A stretch of 64,000 bases of DNA from JAWLDA01 sp041686855 (GTDB taxonomy: Bacteria; Bacillota; Limnochordia; DTU080; RSA5), in contig JAWLDA010000001.1 in NCBI GenBank assembly GCA_041686855.1, positions 248,001 to 312,000 of the forward strand, read 5' to 3'. The notes under the pieces are model-generated. The model saw nothing but the letters and a program-made list of their open reading frames with translations. It was not told the origin of the DNA and did not search any database. The translations under genes were made by a program, and so were the position numbers. The number at the start of each line of letters is the position of its first letter. Position 1 is the stretch's first letter. Of this stretch, positions 16,776 to 25,001 are shown one piece after another.

Positions 16776-18121
16776 ATCAGGTCGACAGCCTCTGAGCCGA
16801 GTCGTTCGATGAGGCGACGTGCGGATACAACGCGCGCTTTCGCTTGTGCAAAGTTGGCATCAATCTCGAGAGCTTTGCTCACGAGTTCGTCCGCGCTGAT
16901 GGCGTCAATGTCTTGCAGCCAGTCCCCTAGACCGAGATCACGCAGCATCCACGCCTTGCGACCGGACTCCCAAAATTGAGGGTGAAGGACAGGCGTGCCT
17001 GCAGCGATCGCGTGGACGATGGAGTGCACCTCCATACTACAGACAATTCGAGCTCGGGCGTAAACCGCCTTGGCCTCCTCGGGCATCCAAAAGGTGTCCA
17101 TCCATACACTCTGCGCCCGTGCCTCCGAGCTAAGTTTGTCGTAGATGTGAACGCGCATTGTGGCGATCTCGTTCTGGACCTCAGGGCATAGTAGGACCTT
17201 CATTCCGGTTTGAGCCGTCCAACGCTCGATAAACTCACGCAATAGGGCCATGTGTTGTTCTTCGCGTGAGGAGGGCATCACTCCCGTGAGTGGGCCGTCT
17301 TGCGCGCCGGTGCGGATGACGACGGCGACGAAACGTTCCTTGGTAAGCCCATGGCGTTTGAGGAACGTTTCGGCGTACTCGTCGTCTTCGAGCGGAAAGT
17401 AGAAGGCGCTGTCAGGGCGGTAGCTCATTCCCGGTACACGGATTCCGAGCGAATGGATGTAATTTTTGGACTCGCCGTCCCGGAACATGAGGAATGCCGC
17501 GTCGGCGAACAGTCGCCGATAGAAGTAGTCACTGGGAGGTGCGATCATTTCAAATGAATGGGCGTAGACACCGTAGCGGAGGCCTAAATGCCGCGCGACG
17601 ACAAGCGGGAGCGCCCACTTGAGTGTATACGTCCAAAACTCCCGCTTACCCGCACGACCAAAGTTGAGCATGGTGCCCGACGTGTAGCAGTAGAAGTCGG
17701 CCTCACGGAAGGCCTGCAGGGCAGGGGATCCGGCCTCGTCCATCTCCTGGACTACGTCGGCGGCGAATTCGTCTAAGACGTAGTCGATTAAGGCGCAGGC
17801 TCGCTCTTCGGGGAGCGAGCCGCGATCGATGGCTTCGAGGTCGGCGCCAAAACGCTCCGCCATTCGTCGCCATGCGCGCGTGGCGCTCTGGGCGCCCAGA
17901 TACTCGACGAATGGCGTTGGGACGAGTTTGATCTGTGGGAAGCGCTCGGCGTAGTACTCTTTGACAAACCCCATCTCGGGGTCTGCCGCCGATTGGCTAG
18001 TTAAGACGGTAACTTCGGTACCGGGACGCACGGACTGCAATAAGTGGGCCAGACCTGGTGCGATTGCGATGCTGCCGATGTTGATGATGCCCCATGAGTA
18101 TCCAATGAGTGCGCGTGTCAT
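16736..18121 (-). CDS. Polysaccharide pyruvyl transferase family protein (PPT copy 3)
   Basis: 461 residues, paralogue of copies 1 and 2. N-terminal YSWGIINIGSIAIAPGLAH, middle TSGTMLNFGRAGKREFW, C-terminal SMEVHSIVHAIAAGTPVLHP with the conserved His. ATG start with AAAGGAG about 8 bp upstream. Second gene of a two-gene reverse operon, 35 bp after the SBP at 18157. Cytoplasmic, no signal peptide. As for the other copies, the family reaction is ketal-pyruvate transfer from PEP; no exopolysaccharide genes are near. Confidence 0.8.
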   Translation of the reverse strand: MTRALIGYSWGIINIGSIAIAPGLAHLLQSVRPGTEVTVLTSQSAADPEMGFVKEYYAERFPQIKLVPTPFVEYLGAQSATRAWRRMAERFGADLEAIDRGSLPEERACALIDYVLDEFAADVVQEMDEAGSPALQAFREADFYCYTSGTMLNFGRAGKREFWTYTLKWALPLVVARHLGLRYGVYAHSFEMIAPPSDYFYRRLFADAAFLMFRDGESKNYIHSLGIRVPGMSYRPDSAFYFPLEDDEYAETFLKRHGLTKERFVAVVIRTGAQDGPLTGVMPSSREEQHMALLREFIERWTAQTGMKVLLCPEVQNEIATMRVHIYDKLSSEARAQSVWMDTFWMPEEAKAVYARARIVCSMEVHSIVHAIAAGTPVLHPQFWESGRKAWMLRDLGLGDWLQDIDAISADELVSKALEIDANFAQAKARVVSARRLIERLGSEAVDLIYDDTDESSRHVR

Positions 18122-18156
18122 GACTCGGCTCCTTTTGCTAGTGGGGGTACGTTGGC

Positions 18157-19407
18157 TTAGCGCGTCATCTGTTCCTGGAGGTAGGCATTGGCTTGGCGAG
18201 CAGCTTCATCCAGTGCCTGACGGGCAGGTTGCTCGCCTTGAATGGCGGACATGACGGCCTGACCGACGGTGCCCATGAGATCCCGCACAAAGGGGTGCGC
18301 GATGTCGTAATGAATGTGCGGCGCTTCGTCGACAAACTTGCGCACCCACCACTCGTCATCGCCGAAGTAATCGAGACTGATGCCACGACGGGTCGGAATG
18401 AAGCCGTATTCAGCGAGATAGAGTCGTGCGACCTCCGGCCGGAGCAGGTAGTCGAGGAACTTGACGGCGAGCTCCCGGTTAGGGGCGTCCTTGGGGATGA
18501 CGTACCCGGCTAAAGAGCCGAATCCAGATCGCTTTGTGTGCGTGAGCGTGGGTCCGACATCGACGGATCCGGCGAGCTCACCTCGCACAGCCTGCGTCAT
18601 GTAGCTTTGGGCCGCCCAGGCCAGGATGGCTGCACGTCCCTCCATGAACGGGCCGGTCTGCTCCGGCGTGGCCCAACCACGCTCAAAGAGAGAGACAAAG
18701 AATTCCAACGCTTCGACGCCCTCGTCAGAATTGAAGGCCACGCTTCTGCCGTCGGGGGTGAAGAATTCGCCCCCCGCCTGCCATAGGTATGGGTTAAAGT
18801 TGGTGTTTGTTGTCCCGGCAGATGTGGTGTGCGTGATGCCCCACTGTTCGACCACGCCGTCACTCCCTTGGCGGGTGAGACGCTGAGCTGCGTCGGCGAG
18901 GCTCTCCCATGTGTCAGGCGGGGACGTGGGATCGAGTCCGGCTTGGGCAAACATTGCTGTGTTGTAGATGTAGACGTTCATACTTTGCCGTAAGGGGAGA
19001 AAGTGGTGCTTGCCGTCGATCTCTGCTTGCTCCAAGACACCGGGAAAGTAGTCACGTATCGACTGAGCCGAGATGGACCCGTCCTGAATGTATGGATCAA
19101 GATCGAGAAGAAGCCCGCGATAGGTAAAGATCGGCACAAAGTCGAGGTGGGTGTAGGCCAAATCGGGAGCGGTACCGGACGCGATGGCCAGCAGGAGTCC
19201 TTCGCTGCGCATGTTCCCACTCATGTTGAGGACTTGCTCGACGGTGACTCCGGGATTCTCTTGTTCGAAGCCGCGAATGATCTCGTCGGTCAACGGAAGG
19301 GTAGGATGGCTAAAGAGTGTGAGTGTCGTCTGGGCCTGCGCTCCTCCTGTAAAGGTGAGTGTTATGAGAGCCACCGTAAGGAGCCAGCGTGTGAGTGTAT
19401 TTCGCAA
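18157..19407 (-). CDS. ABC transporter family 1 solute-binding protein (orphan)
   Basis: 416 residues, signal peptide (MRNTLTRWLL...GGAQAQ) without lipobox. TTG start, CAGGAGGG 7 bp upstream. Paralogue of the SBP at 10710: FEQENPGVTVEQV, FLPLRQSMNVYIYNTAMF, RSGFGSLAGYVIPK and LDYFG blocks match position for position. Followed by PPT copy 3 in the same operon. No permease or ATPase nearby. Presumably binds the same class of carbohydrate as the 10710 protein. Confidence 0.88.
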   Translation of the reverse strand: MRNTLTRWLLTVALITLTFTGGAQAQTTLTLFSHPTLPLTDEIIRGFEQENPGVTVEQVLNMSGNMRSEGLLLAIASGTAPDLAYTHLDFVPIFTYRGLLLDLDPYIQDGSISAQSIRDYFPGVLEQAEIDGKHHFLPLRQSMNVYIYNTAMFAQAGLDPTSPPDTWESLADAAQRLTRQGSDGVVEQWGITHTTSAGTTNTNFNPYLWQAGGEFFTPDGRSVAFNSDEGVEALEFFVSLFERGWATPEQTGPFMEGRAAILAWAAQSYMTQAVRGELAGSVDVGPTLTHTKRSGFGSLAGYVIPKDAPNRELAVKFLDYLLRPEVARLYLAEYGFIPTRRGISLDYFGDDEWWVRKFVDEAPHIHYDIAHPFVRDLMGTVGQAVMSAIQGEQPARQALDEAARQANAYLQEQMTR

Positions 19408-19449
19408 TGACTTTCCCTCCTGTAACCTGTAAATTGGGGTTTACCACTA

Positions 19450-19478
19450 TTTATAGAAGGTTTAAACGTACTCAGCAA
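19450..19478 (-). promoter_or_regulatory. Sigma-70 promoter of the SBP/PPT operon
   Basis: Minus strand TTGCTG (19478-19473), 17 bp, TATAAA (19455-19450). The spacer contains the palindrome GTTTAAAC (19460-19467), a possible regulator contact. Confidence 0.55.
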
Positions 19479-19569
19479 GAGGAAATGACGCGCTCTATCG
19501 TAGGGAAAGACGCGCTCCGGGAGGGAGGGCGCGGGCTCTCGTGGAAAATTGCGAGAATGGAGGAGGCGG

Positions 19570-20289
19570 ATGGACTTGCTCGAGCAGGTTAGGCCCGACG
19601 GCCTTTTAGATGGAACGCCCAAGGTACAGATTTCACTCGACCTACAGACGCTCGCGGACGCGATGCCCGTAGCGGAGATCGCCGTGAATGCTGGGGTCGA
19701 CTGGTTGGAGGTGGGGACGCCACTCATCCTCGGGGAGGGGTTGCACGCGGTCAGGGCTCTCAAGGAGCGGTTTCCCAACCATCCGATTATTGCGGACCTC
19801 AAGACGATGGACGCCGGTTTTCTCGAAGCCGAGATGATGTACAAGGCCGGCGCTACATTTGTTGTCGTCATGGGGGTGGCCCACGAGCACACGATCAAAG
19901 AGGCCGTGCGGGCGGGTAGAGCCTACGGGGGTTACGTGATGGGCGACATCATGCTTCACCCCGACAAGGTGAGTATCGCTAAACAGATGGAGCGTTGGGG
20001 CGTCGATGTGCTCGTCGTGCACACCGGCCTCGACGAGCGCCACGCTGAGATCGGCAAGTCGCCGCTCGACGATGTTAAGCTCATTCGCGATCACGTCTCA
20101 TTACCGATTCAGGCAGTGGGAGGGCTCTCGCTCGATCAAGCGGCCCAGACTCCCGATTTGGGCGCGGACTTGGCGGTGATAGGCGCCCCGCTTGCGGTCG
20201 CGGACCACGAGCTAAAGCCGGGAGCCGATGACGAAGAGCTTTACGGTGTGATCGAGTCGTTCGTGAAACGAGTGAAGGGGCTTCAATGA
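19570..20289 (+). CDS. Hexulose-6-phosphate synthase / 3-keto-L-gulonate-6-phosphate decarboxylase family protein
   Basis: 239-residue TIM barrel of the OMP decarboxylase suprafamily. The diagnostic D-x-K-x-x-D motif is present as ADLKTMDAG, with EVGTPLILGEG before and VHTGLDER and QAVGGLS after. Family members catalyse aldol addition of formaldehyde to ribulose 5-phosphate, or decarboxylation of ketogulonate 6-phosphate. ATG 19570 is chosen because GGAGGAGG lies just upstream; the longer TTG frame has none. The stop overlaps the ADH start (ATGA). No 6-phospho-3-hexuloisomerase partner is near, so formaldehyde fixation is not indicated. Confidence 0.85.
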   Translation: MDLLEQVRPDGLLDGTPKVQISLDLQTLADAMPVAEIAVNAGVDWLEVGTPLILGEGLHAVRALKERFPNHPIIADLKTMDAGFLEAEMMYKAGATFVVVMGVAHEHTIKEAVRAGRAYGGYVMGDIMLHPDKVSIAKQMERWGVDVLVVHTGLDERHAEIGKSPLDDVKLIRDHVSLPIQAVGGLSLDQAAQTPDLGADLAVIGAPLAVADHELKPGADDEELYGVIESFVKRVKGLQ

Positions 20290-21368
20290 GCACAATTCCT
20301 TCGACTATGCAAGCCGTAATACATTACGAACTCTCACCGGGATCGGTCGAGCTTAGGGAACGGCCCGTGCCCGAGATAGGCCCCCACGATGTGTTGCTTA
20401 AGACGGCGGCCGTCGGGGTGTGCGGCAGCGATGTCCACCAGTATACCAATAGTCATTCGTGGCCCGTCAACATTCCAGTGACGCTGGGGCATGAGTTTTC
20501 CGGTGTTGTGGCGCAGGTAGGGGCTCAGGTAGACGAGTTTAAGGTGGGCGATCGCGTGGTGAGTGAGACCGCGGCGGTGATCAATCCCAACTCGCCCTTT
20601 ACTCGGTCCGGCCGGCCGCACCTCGATCCGGACCGTAAGGGTTTTGGCTACGGCGCGCACGGGGCGATGGCGCCCTTCGTTCGCGTACCCCAGCGGTGCC
20701 TGCACCGAGTCCCCGCAGGTCTTGATATGGTGAAAGCCGCATTGACGGAACCGTGCTGTGTCGCCTATCAGGCGGTGGCCGAGAAGTCCCCCATCAAACC
20801 AGGGGACGTCGTCATCGTGCTGGGTCCGGGTCCGATTGGGCTGCTGTGCGCACAAATCGCAAAGTTGCGGGGCGCGACTGAGGTGATCGTGGTAGGCCGC
20901 TCCGGAGATGAAGCGAGGCTCGCCCTTGCCAAAGAGCACTGGGCAACCCGCACGTACCGAGGTGATCAGGATGACATCGCCGCGGCGCTGAAAGGGATCG
21001 GCGATGGATACGGCGCTGATGTGATCATCGACGCCGCCGGCGCTTCAGCCGCGCTGAGGGATGCGATCGCTTGGGTTCGCCCGGACGGACACATCACTAA
21101 AGTTGGATGGGGACCTCAGCCTATGGGGTTCTCGCTCGACCCCGTTGTCCAAAAGGCGGTCACGATGGTCGGCAGCTTCAGCCACACCTGGAGAGTGTGG
21201 GAACGTGTGCTGGCTCTCATGAGCGCCGGCGCGCTCGATCCGTTGCCCATTGTGGGCATGCGTTTGCCGCTCGAGGAGTGGCAAACGGGCTTTGACGCGA
21301 TGCATGCGGGTGAGATTCCTAAAGCGGTTTTATTACCCAACGGTTCGACTGCGGACGGAGGTGTGTAA
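20286..21368 (+). CDS. Zinc-type alcohol/polyol dehydrogenase lacking the structural zinc cysteines
   Basis: 360-residue medium-chain dehydrogenase. Catalytic-zinc features kept: GVCGSDVHQY, GHEFSG, and LTEPCCV. NAD-binding GPGPIG is present. The lobe that normally holds C-G-x-C-x-x-C-R-x-G-x(4)-C reads N-P-N-S-P-F-T-R-S-G-R-P-H-L-D before PDRKGFGYG, so all four structural zinc cysteines are replaced by N, S, T and D. Translationally coupled to the upstream HPS-like gene (ATGA overlap) and to the downstream isomerase (TAATG). Likely oxidises a sugar or polyol in that pathway. Confidence 0.88.
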   Translation: MSTIPSTMQAVIHYELSPGSVELRERPVPEIGPHDVLLKTAAVGVCGSDVHQYTNSHSWPVNIPVTLGHEFSGVVAQVGAQVDEFKVGDRVVSETAAVINPNSPFTRSGRPHLDPDRKGFGYGAHGAMAPFVRVPQRCLHRVPAGLDMVKAALTEPCCVAYQAVAEKSPIKPGDVVIVLGPGPIGLLCAQIAKLRGATEVIVVGRSGDEARLALAKEHWATRTYRGDQDDIAAALKGIGDGYGADVIIDAAGASAALRDAIAWVRPDGHITKVGWGPQPMGFSLDPVVQKAVTMVGSFSHTWRVWERVLALMSAGALDPLPIVGMRLPLEEWQTGFDAMHAGEIPKAVLLPNGSTADGGV

Positions 21369-22267
21369 TGGCCAGGCTGGCAGTCTTCCCAAAGGGATTC
21401 TTTGATCAACTCGTCTCGGGGGCGATGCCCCTCGAGGAGTGGCTTGATTTGGCAGCGACCCTCGATGTGGACGGGGTTGAGATGTATCCGGCCTTTTTAC
21501 GCAGTGATGATCCCGACGAGGCCGTAGCAGTGCGCGCCGCCATTGAGGCCCGCGGTTTAGAGATGCCGATGCTGTGCCACTCTCCCGACTTTACACACCC
21601 CGATCCGCAGTTTCGTGCCGGGGAAGTCGAGACGTTACAGCGGCGCATTGAGCTAACAGCCGCCCTTGGGGGAGGCTTCTGCCGGGTCCTTTCGGGACAA
21701 CGCCGAAGTGAGGTGAGTGAGGATGACGGAGTGCGCTGGGTGGTCGACGCCCTCGCAGAGGCGCTCCCAGTGGCCGAGTCGGTCGGCGTCGTTCTCACCA
21801 TTGAGAATCACTACAAGGACGGAATGTGGACCCAACCCGAGTTCGCACAAAAGCAAGACCTCTTTTTGCGCATCGTTCGTGAGCTGCCGTCGGACTGGTT
21901 AAAGGTGCAGTACGATCCTTCGAATGCGGTGGTTGCCGGCGATGATCCATACGAACTCCTCGAGGCTGTCGCGGATCGGGTGGCGACGATGCACGCCTCA
22001 GATCGGTATTTGGAGGGAGGCTCGCTTGAGGACTTGCGCCGGCTTGACGCTGACCCGCAGCACGGATACGCCCGCATCCTCAAGCACGGGGTGATCGGCG
22101 AAGGGTTTAACGACTTTGACCGGATCTTCGGTCGGCTTGCTCAGGCCGGGTTCGACGGATGGATCAGCATCGAGGACGGGGAGGGACCTACCGTCGAGAT
22201 CGGTATGGAGAACCTCCGAAAGAGTGCGACGTTCCTGCGCCGCAAGATGGCTGAGCACTTCGGATAG
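21368..22267 (+). CDS. Sugar phosphate isomerase/epimerase (xylose isomerase-like TIM barrel)
   Basis: 299 residues of the AP-endonuclease-2 superfamily, typical size. Metal-ligand type blocks: LTIENHYKDG, KVQYDPSNAV, ATMHASDRYLEG and the late WISIEDGEG glutamate. ATG overlaps the ADH stop by one base. Third and last gene of the coupled HPS-ADH-isomerase operon; probably interconverts a keto-sugar made by the dehydrogenase (inference). The 3' end, including the stop codon, is the first unit of the tandem repeat that follows. Confidence 0.88.
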   Translation: MARLAVFPKGFFDQLVSGAMPLEEWLDLAATLDVDGVEMYPAFLRSDDPDEAVAVRAAIEARGLEMPMLCHSPDFTHPDPQFRAGEVETLQRRIELTAALGGGFCRVLSGQRRSEVSEDDGVRWVVDALAEALPVAESVGVVLTIENHYKDGMWTQPEFAQKQDLFLRIVRELPSDWLKVQYDPSNAVVAGDDPYELLEAVADRVATMHASDRYLEGGSLEDLRRLDADPQHGYARILKHGVIGEGFNDFDRIFGRLAQAGFDGWISIEDGEGPTVEIGMENLRKSATFLRRKMAEHFG

Positions 22268-22382
22268 AGCACTTCGGATAGAGCACTACGGATAGAGCAC
22301 TACGGATAGAGCACTACGGATAGAGCACTACGGATAGAGCACTACGGATAGAGCACTACGGATAGAGCACTACGGATAGAGC
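22253..22382 (+). repeat. 14-bp tandem repeat array (9 copies plus partial)
   Basis: Unit GAGCACTTCGGATA / GAGCACTACGGATA, start positions every 14 bp from 22253 to 22365, then GAGC at 22379. The first two units have TTC, the next seven TAC. The first unit contains the last codons and the TAG of the isomerase gene, so the array grew from the gene's own 3' end by slippage. No spacers, so not CRISPR. Confidence 0.95.
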
Positions 22383-22484
22383 CGGACGAGACGGACAAAA
22401 GGTTCACGCCGATATGACCAGGGGCGAATAAGCACGTTGGTGCATTCGCTGCAGGTGCCTGGAGAGCGAGAAGGGAGTGGGGGT

Positions 22485-22979
22485 ATGAGTCTGACCAGTC
22501 ATCGGTGTGTCGGGAGTGAAGGAGCCTCCGGACCGATTGCCCGCGGTCTACGGGACGACGAATCCCGACTCTTGTGGGAAGGGATGTTCTCGCGCTTTCC
22601 AGAGTACTACAAAGCAATGGAGTCCCTTTGCGATGTTCTACTGCGCTTCGCGATGCGGCGTCGACTCGACTCTCTCGAAGGCGTGATGCCGACTGATCAC
22701 CCACTCGTCGGGCTTCTTCGTGCGTACAAGGGGCTGGAGCATACCCGGCCCAAAGTGTTGCTCATACGGCTCGTCAACCTCAATCGTCTCCTCGCCCGCA
22801 TCCGGCCAGCGCTTCAGCGACGCTTGTCATGTCTCGAATGCGAAGGGAAGGTCGACCCCGACGATCTGCTCCACGACTTGGACGTAACGATTACCGTCGC
22901 CGGGCCAATGCGCCCACCTACAGATCCACAGATGGGTCGTCACGTGCTCTGCGGTGCGGGTGGGCGGTACGGAGAATGA
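22485..22979 (+). CDS. Hypothetical protein, possible remnant of a GNAT-type acetyltransferase
   Basis: 164 residues from ATG 22485 (AAGGGAG about 9 bp upstream); a longer frame begins at 22437. The central part (ALCDVLLRF-like helix, MPTDHPLVGLLR, then LIRLVNLNRLLARIRPALQRRL) resembles what I remember of the C-terminal region of some two-part GNAT proteins, but no acetyl-CoA loop is present, so it would be a fragment. The C-terminal 25 residues are low-complexity and the frame ends in a 13-bp direct repeat. It lies in a degraded region; expression is doubtful. Confidence 0.35.
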   Translation: MSLTSHRCVGSEGASGPIARGLRDDESRLLWEGMFSRFPEYYKAMESLCDVLLRFAMRRRLDSLEGVMPTDHPLVGLLRAYKGLEHTRPKVLLIRLVNLNRLLARIRPALQRRLSCLECEGKVDPDDLLHDLDVTITVAGPMRPPTDPQMGRHVLCGAGGRYGE

Positions 22980-23006
22980 GGACGGAGAATGAGGACGGAG
23001 AGAATG
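22969..23006 (+). repeat. 13-bp direct repeat
   Basis: ACGGAGAATGAGG occurs twice in tandem (22969-22981, 22982-22994) followed by a degenerate third copy. It overlaps the end of the 22485 frame. Confidence 0.8.
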
Positions 23007-23109
23007 CACGGGGAAGCCTTCAACTTCCCCTGTCGCAAGAGTGCTTTTTTCAACTCATTCTTGGAATGCGACCCGCTAACGAGCTTGGTTTCGCCCAGAG
23101 GCTCGCGCC

Positions 23110-23603
23110 CTGCCGCTAGCAAACGCTCGTCGGGTGGAAACGGGCGTTAGGACGCTCTCGTTGACCGAGACACCGCGCACATCGGTCCCGGAGATTCGCA
23201 AGGTGAATTCGGGGACAACGACCGGCAGATCCAGGTGAATCTCTTTGCCCCGCAGCTCGAAGGTGGAGAGTGCGCCGGCGCACGTGTAATTCGTAATCTC
23301 GCTCACGGTGCGCCAGCGCGTCTGTTCATCGTGGGGATCTCTCACCTGCAACCTCTTGACCACGGTCTTTAGGGTGTTGAACCCCCGTCGGCGTAAGTCC
23401 GACATTGACTAAGATCCGGCAAGCCAATGCGATATACTCGGTGACTAACTGTTCTTGATCGACAGGAAGCGGCGACCACTCGTATTGCTCCCAGGCACAA
23501 CGCTAAACTTGCCTTTGACGCCGTTCTCACCGCACCATTCGCCCCACTCTCGAGTGAACGACTCCGGGATCACTACGGGTACGTCTTCCCAGCGTCGATC
23601 CAC
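23110..23603 (-). pseudogene. Frameshifted remnant of a gene downstream of the sulfatase
   Basis: Reading minus from a GTG at 23603 (GAGGAGGT just upstream) gives a protein-like opening VPVVIPESFTREWGEWCGENG then VKGKFSVVP. Coding sense then moves to another frame (EQYEWSPLPVDQEQLVTEYI, ALACRILVNVGLTPTG) and again to a third (VRDPHDEQTRWRTVSEITNY, LPVVVPEFTLRISGTDV). Each frame is cut by stops, so at least two frameshifts and probably a deletion have occurred. The parent family is unknown to me; WC-x-x-x-G-V-K-G-K-x-S-x-V-P is reminiscent of uncharacterised proteins of sugar-degradation clusters. Ends are approximate. Confidence 0.55.
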
Positions 23604-23639
23604 ACCTCCTCAAGACGTGATGAAAATCGGCGCACCCAG

Positions 23640-25001
23640 TTACGAATGCGCCTCCGCCTCCGTGACGCGCCGTTGCCCGCTCCGCTTTGACGGGGCTGTT
23701 TTAATTTTGGGACGCGTCTCCCCGACCGCTTCCATACGCTGCAGAAGGCGCTCCTTGAGTACGGCAGCCACGTCTTGATGGGATTCAAAGCCAATTAGGT
23801 TCGTCAGCTCGTACGGGTCAGCCTGCAGGTCGTAAAGGTACTCTTCCACATACAGATCCGAGCCGGGCTGCCGTCCGCCAGGCACGTCTTGGGCCGTTAC
23901 GCCGTATTTCCAGCGTTGGGTGCGTACGGCTCGTCCTACCTGCGATTCGCTAATCTGCACAAAGACGTCGGATGGCCAATCGGCCTGTTCTCCTCTGAGC
24001 AGAGGGAGGATCGAACGCCCCTCCATCTCGGGAGGTACGGGAATTCCGGCGGCGTCAAGGAGCGTTGGGGGAAAGTCGATGAGGCTGACTAACTGCGAGA
24101 TACGCCCCCCACCCTCAAAACCTGGGCCGCTTAGGACGGTTGGGATGCGGATCGAGCTCTCGTGTCCCGAACGTTTATACTCCGAATTGCGGGTCTTAAA
24201 GTGGCAACCGTGATCCGACGTGAACAAGACGATGGTGTTCTCAAGGAGTCCGAGACTCTTGAGCGCGTCGAGGAGTCGTCCATACGCCTCGTCCAGCCGC
24301 TTCACCATGCCGTAGTACCCGCCCAGATGCTGATGGGTGGAGCCGCCCAGCGCGGCGAGATCAGGTGGGATCCAGCGGGCGGTGTAACGCTCCCGGTAAC
24401 CGTCTGGTGGTGGGTAGTCGTCTAAATGGTTTTGGTGGTGCGGTTCCAGATGGGAGAGGAAGAGGAAGAACGGTTCGTCCTGACGCTCATCGATATACCG
24501 AATGGCCGCATCCGTCAGTGCGTCGACTCGGTACCCTGGCAGACGGACGGGTCGGTTCTCATTGTCGTAAACCAACGTGTCGTAGGTGTCAGAGGTTGAT
24601 TCGAGCGCGTCGGCGGCCAACCAGTATTGATAGCCGCCGCGCTTCTCTTCGGGCACAGGTTCACCGCGGGTCGACGCTAAGTGCCATTTGCCGATGTACC
24701 CGGTGTTGTAGCCGGCGGCGCCAAAGTGGTGTGCAAGAGTTTGCGCATCCTGGGGCAGGGGAATGCCGTTACGAAAGCACCCCGTTGTCGTCGCATACAA
24801 CCCCGTTTGCAGACAGGAGCGAGCCGGTCCACAGACGGGTTGACAGGTGAAGGCATTGTATAGGTGCGTCCCGTTTTGCGCGATGCGGTCGAAATTGGGC
24901 GTTAGCTCCAGTGGATTGCCATGGACACCCGTGGTATCCCAACGCTGTTGGTCGGTGAAGAAGACGATCACATTGGGGCGGTCGGTTCGATCTTTGGCCA
25001 T
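23640..25001 (-). CDS. Sulfatase (type I, alkaline phosphatase superfamily)
   Basis: 453 residues. The formylglycine motif C-x-P-x-R is present as CGPAR (Cys57) within QPVCGPARSCLQTG. Metal ligands appear in FFTDQQRWD and in LFTSDHGCHFKTRNS. Substrate class is sulfated sugars or other sulfate esters. No signal peptide is visible, so it would act in the cytosol on imported substrates. ATG 25001 is chosen over the longer frame because GAGGGAGA lies 7 bp upstream. Maturation needs an anaerobic or FGE-type formylglycine enzyme, not seen here. Followed by a pseudogene. Confidence 0.92.
   Translation of the reverse strand: MAKDRTDRPNVIVFFTDQQRWDTTGVHGNPLELTPNFDRIAQNGTHLYNAFTCQPVCGPARSCLQTGLYATTTGCFRNGIPLPQDAQTLAHHFGAAGYNTGYIGKWHLASTRGEPVPEEKRGGYQYWLAADALESTSDTYDTLVYDNENRPVRLPGYRVDALTDAAIRYIDERQDEPFFLFLSHLEPHHQNHLDDYPPPDGYRERYTARWIPPDLAALGGSTHQHLGGYYGMVKRLDEAYGRLLDALKSLGLLENTIVLFTSDHGCHFKTRNSEYKRSGHESSIRIPTVLSGPGFEGGGRISQLVSLIDFPPTLLDAAGIPVPPEMEGRSILPLLRGEQADWPSDVFVQISESQVGRAVRTQRWKYGVTAQDVPGGRQPGSDLYVEEYLYDLQADPYELTNLIGFESHQDVAAVLKERLLQRMEAVGETRPKIKTAPSKRSGQRRVTEAEAHS

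Noticed and set aside
9269..18121. Exopolysaccharide or secondary cell-wall pyruvylation cluster
   Set aside because: No glycosyltransferases, flippases or wall-linkage genes accompany the three PPT genes.
19570..20289. Ribulose monophosphate pathway formaldehyde fixation
   Set aside because: No phosphohexuloisomerase partner; the adjacent ADH and isomerase suggest another use.
22253..22382. CRISPR array
   Set aside because: Units follow each other with no spacers and are too short.
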